Shown here one piece after another: positions 24,215-25,772 of a stretch of DNA of 25,772 nucleotides (position 1 is its first letter; the number at the start of each line of letters is the position of its first letter). A program made the position numbers and the translations under genes. Location of the stretch: IMG/VR virus record IMGVR_UViG_3300009183_000332, positions 1-25,772 of that record. One strand, given 5' to 3'. The stretch is from a virus. The notes beneath the pieces were generated by a model. The model did no database searches, was not told where the DNA came from, and worked only from the letters and a program-made list of their open reading frames with translations.

Positions 24215-24711
24215 TTTTGAAAGCTGCATTTACCGGCGCACTGCGCGAGCACTTCAAACGAAAGATACGCAATGCCGCCAATCAGCCCAAAGAAAATTAA
24301 CGCTAGTAAGACAATCTCGATAACTTCGTCCATCTCTTTTTTCTGCTTGGCGGCGGCTTCTCGTTCACGCCTAGCATCATGGGCAGACTCCACATCTATT
24401 GCCGCTGCTCTGGACTTAATCTTGGCCCACACATCCATTTTGTTACTCTGGAAGAACAGCATCTTGATCTCTTCTTCAAACGCACGGGCTTGTTCAATGG
24501 CAAGTTCTAGCTCAATGGCTTTGCCCATTGCCGAGCCTTTAAAACCCTTGTTCTTAGACTGCTGAAGAACTTTTATGCCGTCTGCTTTAGCTGAGAAGAA
24601 CTTACCTAGCACAGGGCCAAGCGACTCTACGTCCTTAACAGTCTGGGCGGCGGTCTTAACTAACTTGACTGCGGTACTGATTGCCGCTAGTGCTGTAAAC
24701 GGATCAATCAC
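24211..24711 (-). CDS. Helical membrane protein with C-terminal transmembrane segment, lysis region
   Basis: Function not recognised. 166 aa, start GTG at 24711 supported by GGAGG about 7 bases upstream. The N-terminus (MIDPFTALAAISTAVKLV) is an amphipathic Ala-rich helix; the centre (ELELAIEQARAFEEEIKMLF) and the stretch HDARREREAAAKQKKEMDE are charged helices, likely coiled coil. One TM lies near the C-terminus (about 130-152, IEIVLLALIFFGLIGGIAYL), leaving a short tail with two Cys (AQCAGKCSFQK). Phage proteins with this layout (N-terminal DPxTA helix, coiled coil, late TM) are common near fibre and lysis genes of aquatic phages. It may act in lysis or membrane remodelling. Its stop overlaps the next membrane protein start. 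Confidence 0.75.
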   Translation of the reverse strand: MIDPFTALAAISTAVKLVKTAAQTVKDVESLGPVLGKFFSAKADGIKVLQQSKNKGFKGSAMGKAIELELAIEQARAFEEEIKMLFFQSNKMDVWAKIKSRAAAIDVESAHDARREREAAAKQKKEMDEVIEIVLLALIFFGLIGGIAYLSFEVLAQCAGKCSFQK

Positions 24712-24868
24712 TTTGGACCTCCGCTACTTTCTTTGGCGCTGGTTTATTTTTCTCTCGCCACTGTAGGCACCAGACTAATAGTCTGTCGGACGACCAACTC
24801 CACCGCACGCACTCAAATACAGGCGCTGGAGCTTGTGCCGCTGGTGGCGGTGGTGGTAAAGCGTCCAT
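24704..24868 (-). CDS. Small Pro-rich protein (54 aa) between tail fibre and membrane protein genes
   Basis: A 54-codon frame that fills the only gap between the S74 fibre and the next gene. It starts 14 bases after the fibre stop and its stop overlaps the next GTG start by 8 bases, the tight packing expected of a real gene. The product begins MDALPPPPPAAQAPAPVFEC, continues with a Trp/Arg-rich core (VRWSWSSDRLLVWCLQWRE) and ends in a charged tail (KPAPKKVAEVQSD). It has no signal peptide, lipobox or TM. No clear Shine-Dalgarno precedes the ATG, so coupling to the fibre gene would be needed. The function is unknown; a small accessory of the fibre or lysis genes is only a guess. Confidence 0.55.
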   Translation of the reverse strand: MDALPPPPPAAQAPAPVFECVRWSWSSDRLLVWCLQWREKNKPAPKKVAEVQSD

Positions 24869-24882
24869 CAGAGACTACCAAT

Positions 24883-25772
24883 TTATCTGGACTCAAGCGC
24901 AGTGATGCGTGCTGCTTGTGTATCAACCAGTGCTTTAAGCTCTTGAATCGCCGCCGTTAATGTAGCAACTAGTTTGCTGGGGTCAACACCTTGTGGTTTA
25001 ATGTCGCCTTTTTCATTGAGCGCATCTTTTTCGCCAGCAACGCAATCGGGAACTACTGCCTGTAATTCGTGCGCTATAAAGCCTTGACCGTCTGAACTAT
25101 CAGCGTTCCATTTAAACGTGCAGGGTTTAAGTAAAGCCACCTTAGCCAACGCATCTGTCATTGGTGCAATTGAGTTCTTTAAACGATAGTCTGAGGCGCT
25201 ATTAAATGCAATAGTATTTTGAGTTTGACTAATTAATCCAGATATACCATTGGCGTTATTTAAAAAAACAATTGGGCTACCGTTAAAAGTTGTATTACTT
25301 GCTTTGGTTACTATACCCTGTGTATTTGTAGGGTCCCACTGCATACTTAATTTACCGCCAACCCCGGAGAAAAATGATGTGGTTCCAAGAAAAAAGTATT
25401 GAAGAACTGTTGCATTATTAGTGGCGGTTAACTGGGCAGAACACTCTACGGTAGTGCTATAAGCAGTGTTGCAAATAAAATTACCCGTACCGTCACCAAC
25501 AGACAAGCCAGAAACGCCACCAACGGTGCCCATGCGTACTCTATTCACTCCGTTATAGTTGTAGTCTAAATTACTTCCGCTTTGAGCTACAGTCCAACCG
25601 GAGCCTGTAGTTATTTGCGTAGCGGTTGTAGCGTTTGTGGCAGTTGCTGTAGTTGTAGCAAATTGCGCTGTTCCGCCAATGCTTAAATTAGCGGCGGTGC
25701 CTGAAATGTTTGTTCCAACCAAAACACTTGGCGTGCCCAGATTTGGATTGACGAGCGTGGGGCTGTTACTTA
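24883..25772 (-). CDS. Tail fibre/spike with C-terminal S74 intramolecular chaperone (5' end outside window)
   Basis: The frame runs open to the right edge; upstream in-frame sequence reads SPTLVNPNLGTPSVLVGTN, a classic phage fibre repeat, so the TTG at 25722 is not a real start and the gene is truncated by the window. The visible part is beta-rich, Thr/Gly/Asn-rich fibre sequence. The C-terminal about 95 residues form a Peptidase S74 (endosialidase-type chaperone) domain: FNSASDYRLKNSIAPM at the cleavage region near 25175-25205, GFIAHELQAVVPDCV, and a final coiled-coil helix (AIQELKALVDTQAARITALE). The chaperone trimerises the fibre and cuts itself off at the Ser before DYRLK. It is host recognition machinery and likely the most host-specific gene here. 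Confidence 0.92.
   Translation of the reverse strand, partial: SNSPTLVNPNLGTPSVLVGTNISGTAANLSIGGTAQFATTTATATNATTATQITTGSGWTVAQSGSNLDYNYNGVNRVRMGTVGGVSGLSVGDGTGNFICNTAYSTTVECSAQLTATNNATVLQYFFLGTTSFFSGVGGKLSMQWDPTNTQGIVTKASNTTFNGSPIVFLNNANGISGLISQTQNTIAFNSASDYRLKNSIAPMTDALAKVALLKPCTFKWNADSSDGQGFIAHELQAVVPDCVAGEKDALNEKGDIKPQGVDPSKLVATLTAAIQELKALVDTQAARITALESR

Noticed and set aside
25720-25722. TTG start for a 279-aa tail protein
   Set aside because: In-frame fibre-type sequence continues upstream to the window edge, so the gene is truncated and does not start here.
20440-25772. Diversity-generating retroelement acting on the fibre or nozzle gene
   Set aside because: No reverse transcriptase and no template/variable repeat pair were seen in the window.

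Overview
The window is part of the genome of a tailed bacteriophage, most likely short-tailed (podovirus-like). No bacterial housekeeping gene, tRNA, rRNA, CRISPR array, insertion sequence or integrase is visible. The host cannot be read from the sequence. A zinc DD-peptidase endolysin, a holin and sigma70-like promoter boxes suggest a bacterium, probably Gram-negative. Both ends are cut: the first gene appears to run in from the left, and the S74 tail-fibre gene runs off the right. Terminase, portal and capsid genes are absent and are expected beyond the right edge.

The layout is two convergent blocks. The + strand block (about 1-9366) is the replication module. Its first part is a tightly overlapped operon: a small gene, family A DNA polymerase with proofreading exonuclease, a 58-aa gene, a Cas4/RecB-like Fe-S nuclease, an HNH nuclease and an SNF2-type helicase. 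A sigma70-like promoter (4594-4621) overlaps the helicase stop codon. It drives a second unit: a strongly structured 5' leader, an unknown 138-aa protein, a Cys-rich candidate ssDNA-binding protein and a small HTH protein. A GC-rich UUCG hairpin follows, then a large archaeo-eukaryotic-type primase fused to a DUF927-type helicase, and a 64-aa gene. A clear intrinsic terminator (9414-9443) closes the block.

The - strand block (25772 down to 9442) is late. Read 5' to 3' it holds the S74 tail fibre, a 54-aa Pro-rich gene, two membrane proteins, a 2-TM holin, an M15 endolysin, a tail nozzle/stabilization protein, a small virion protein, and a run of Gly/Ala-rich and very large proteins (579, 135, 789 and 2045 aa). 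The position and features of that run match the internal core/ejection proteins of T7- and P22-like phages. The 2045-aa protein is a polyvalent protein with a candidate ADP-ribosyltransferase domain, an AT-hook and an HExxH metallopeptidase motif, so it is a candidate effector delivered with the DNA.

The most unusual non-coding signal is the leader at 4628-4744. Its predicted +1 coincides with the first base of a 15-bp stem enclosing two hairpins, and the 5' arm of that stem can pair equally well with either of two direct-repeat 3' arms. This arrangement is typical of an RNA switch or attenuator.
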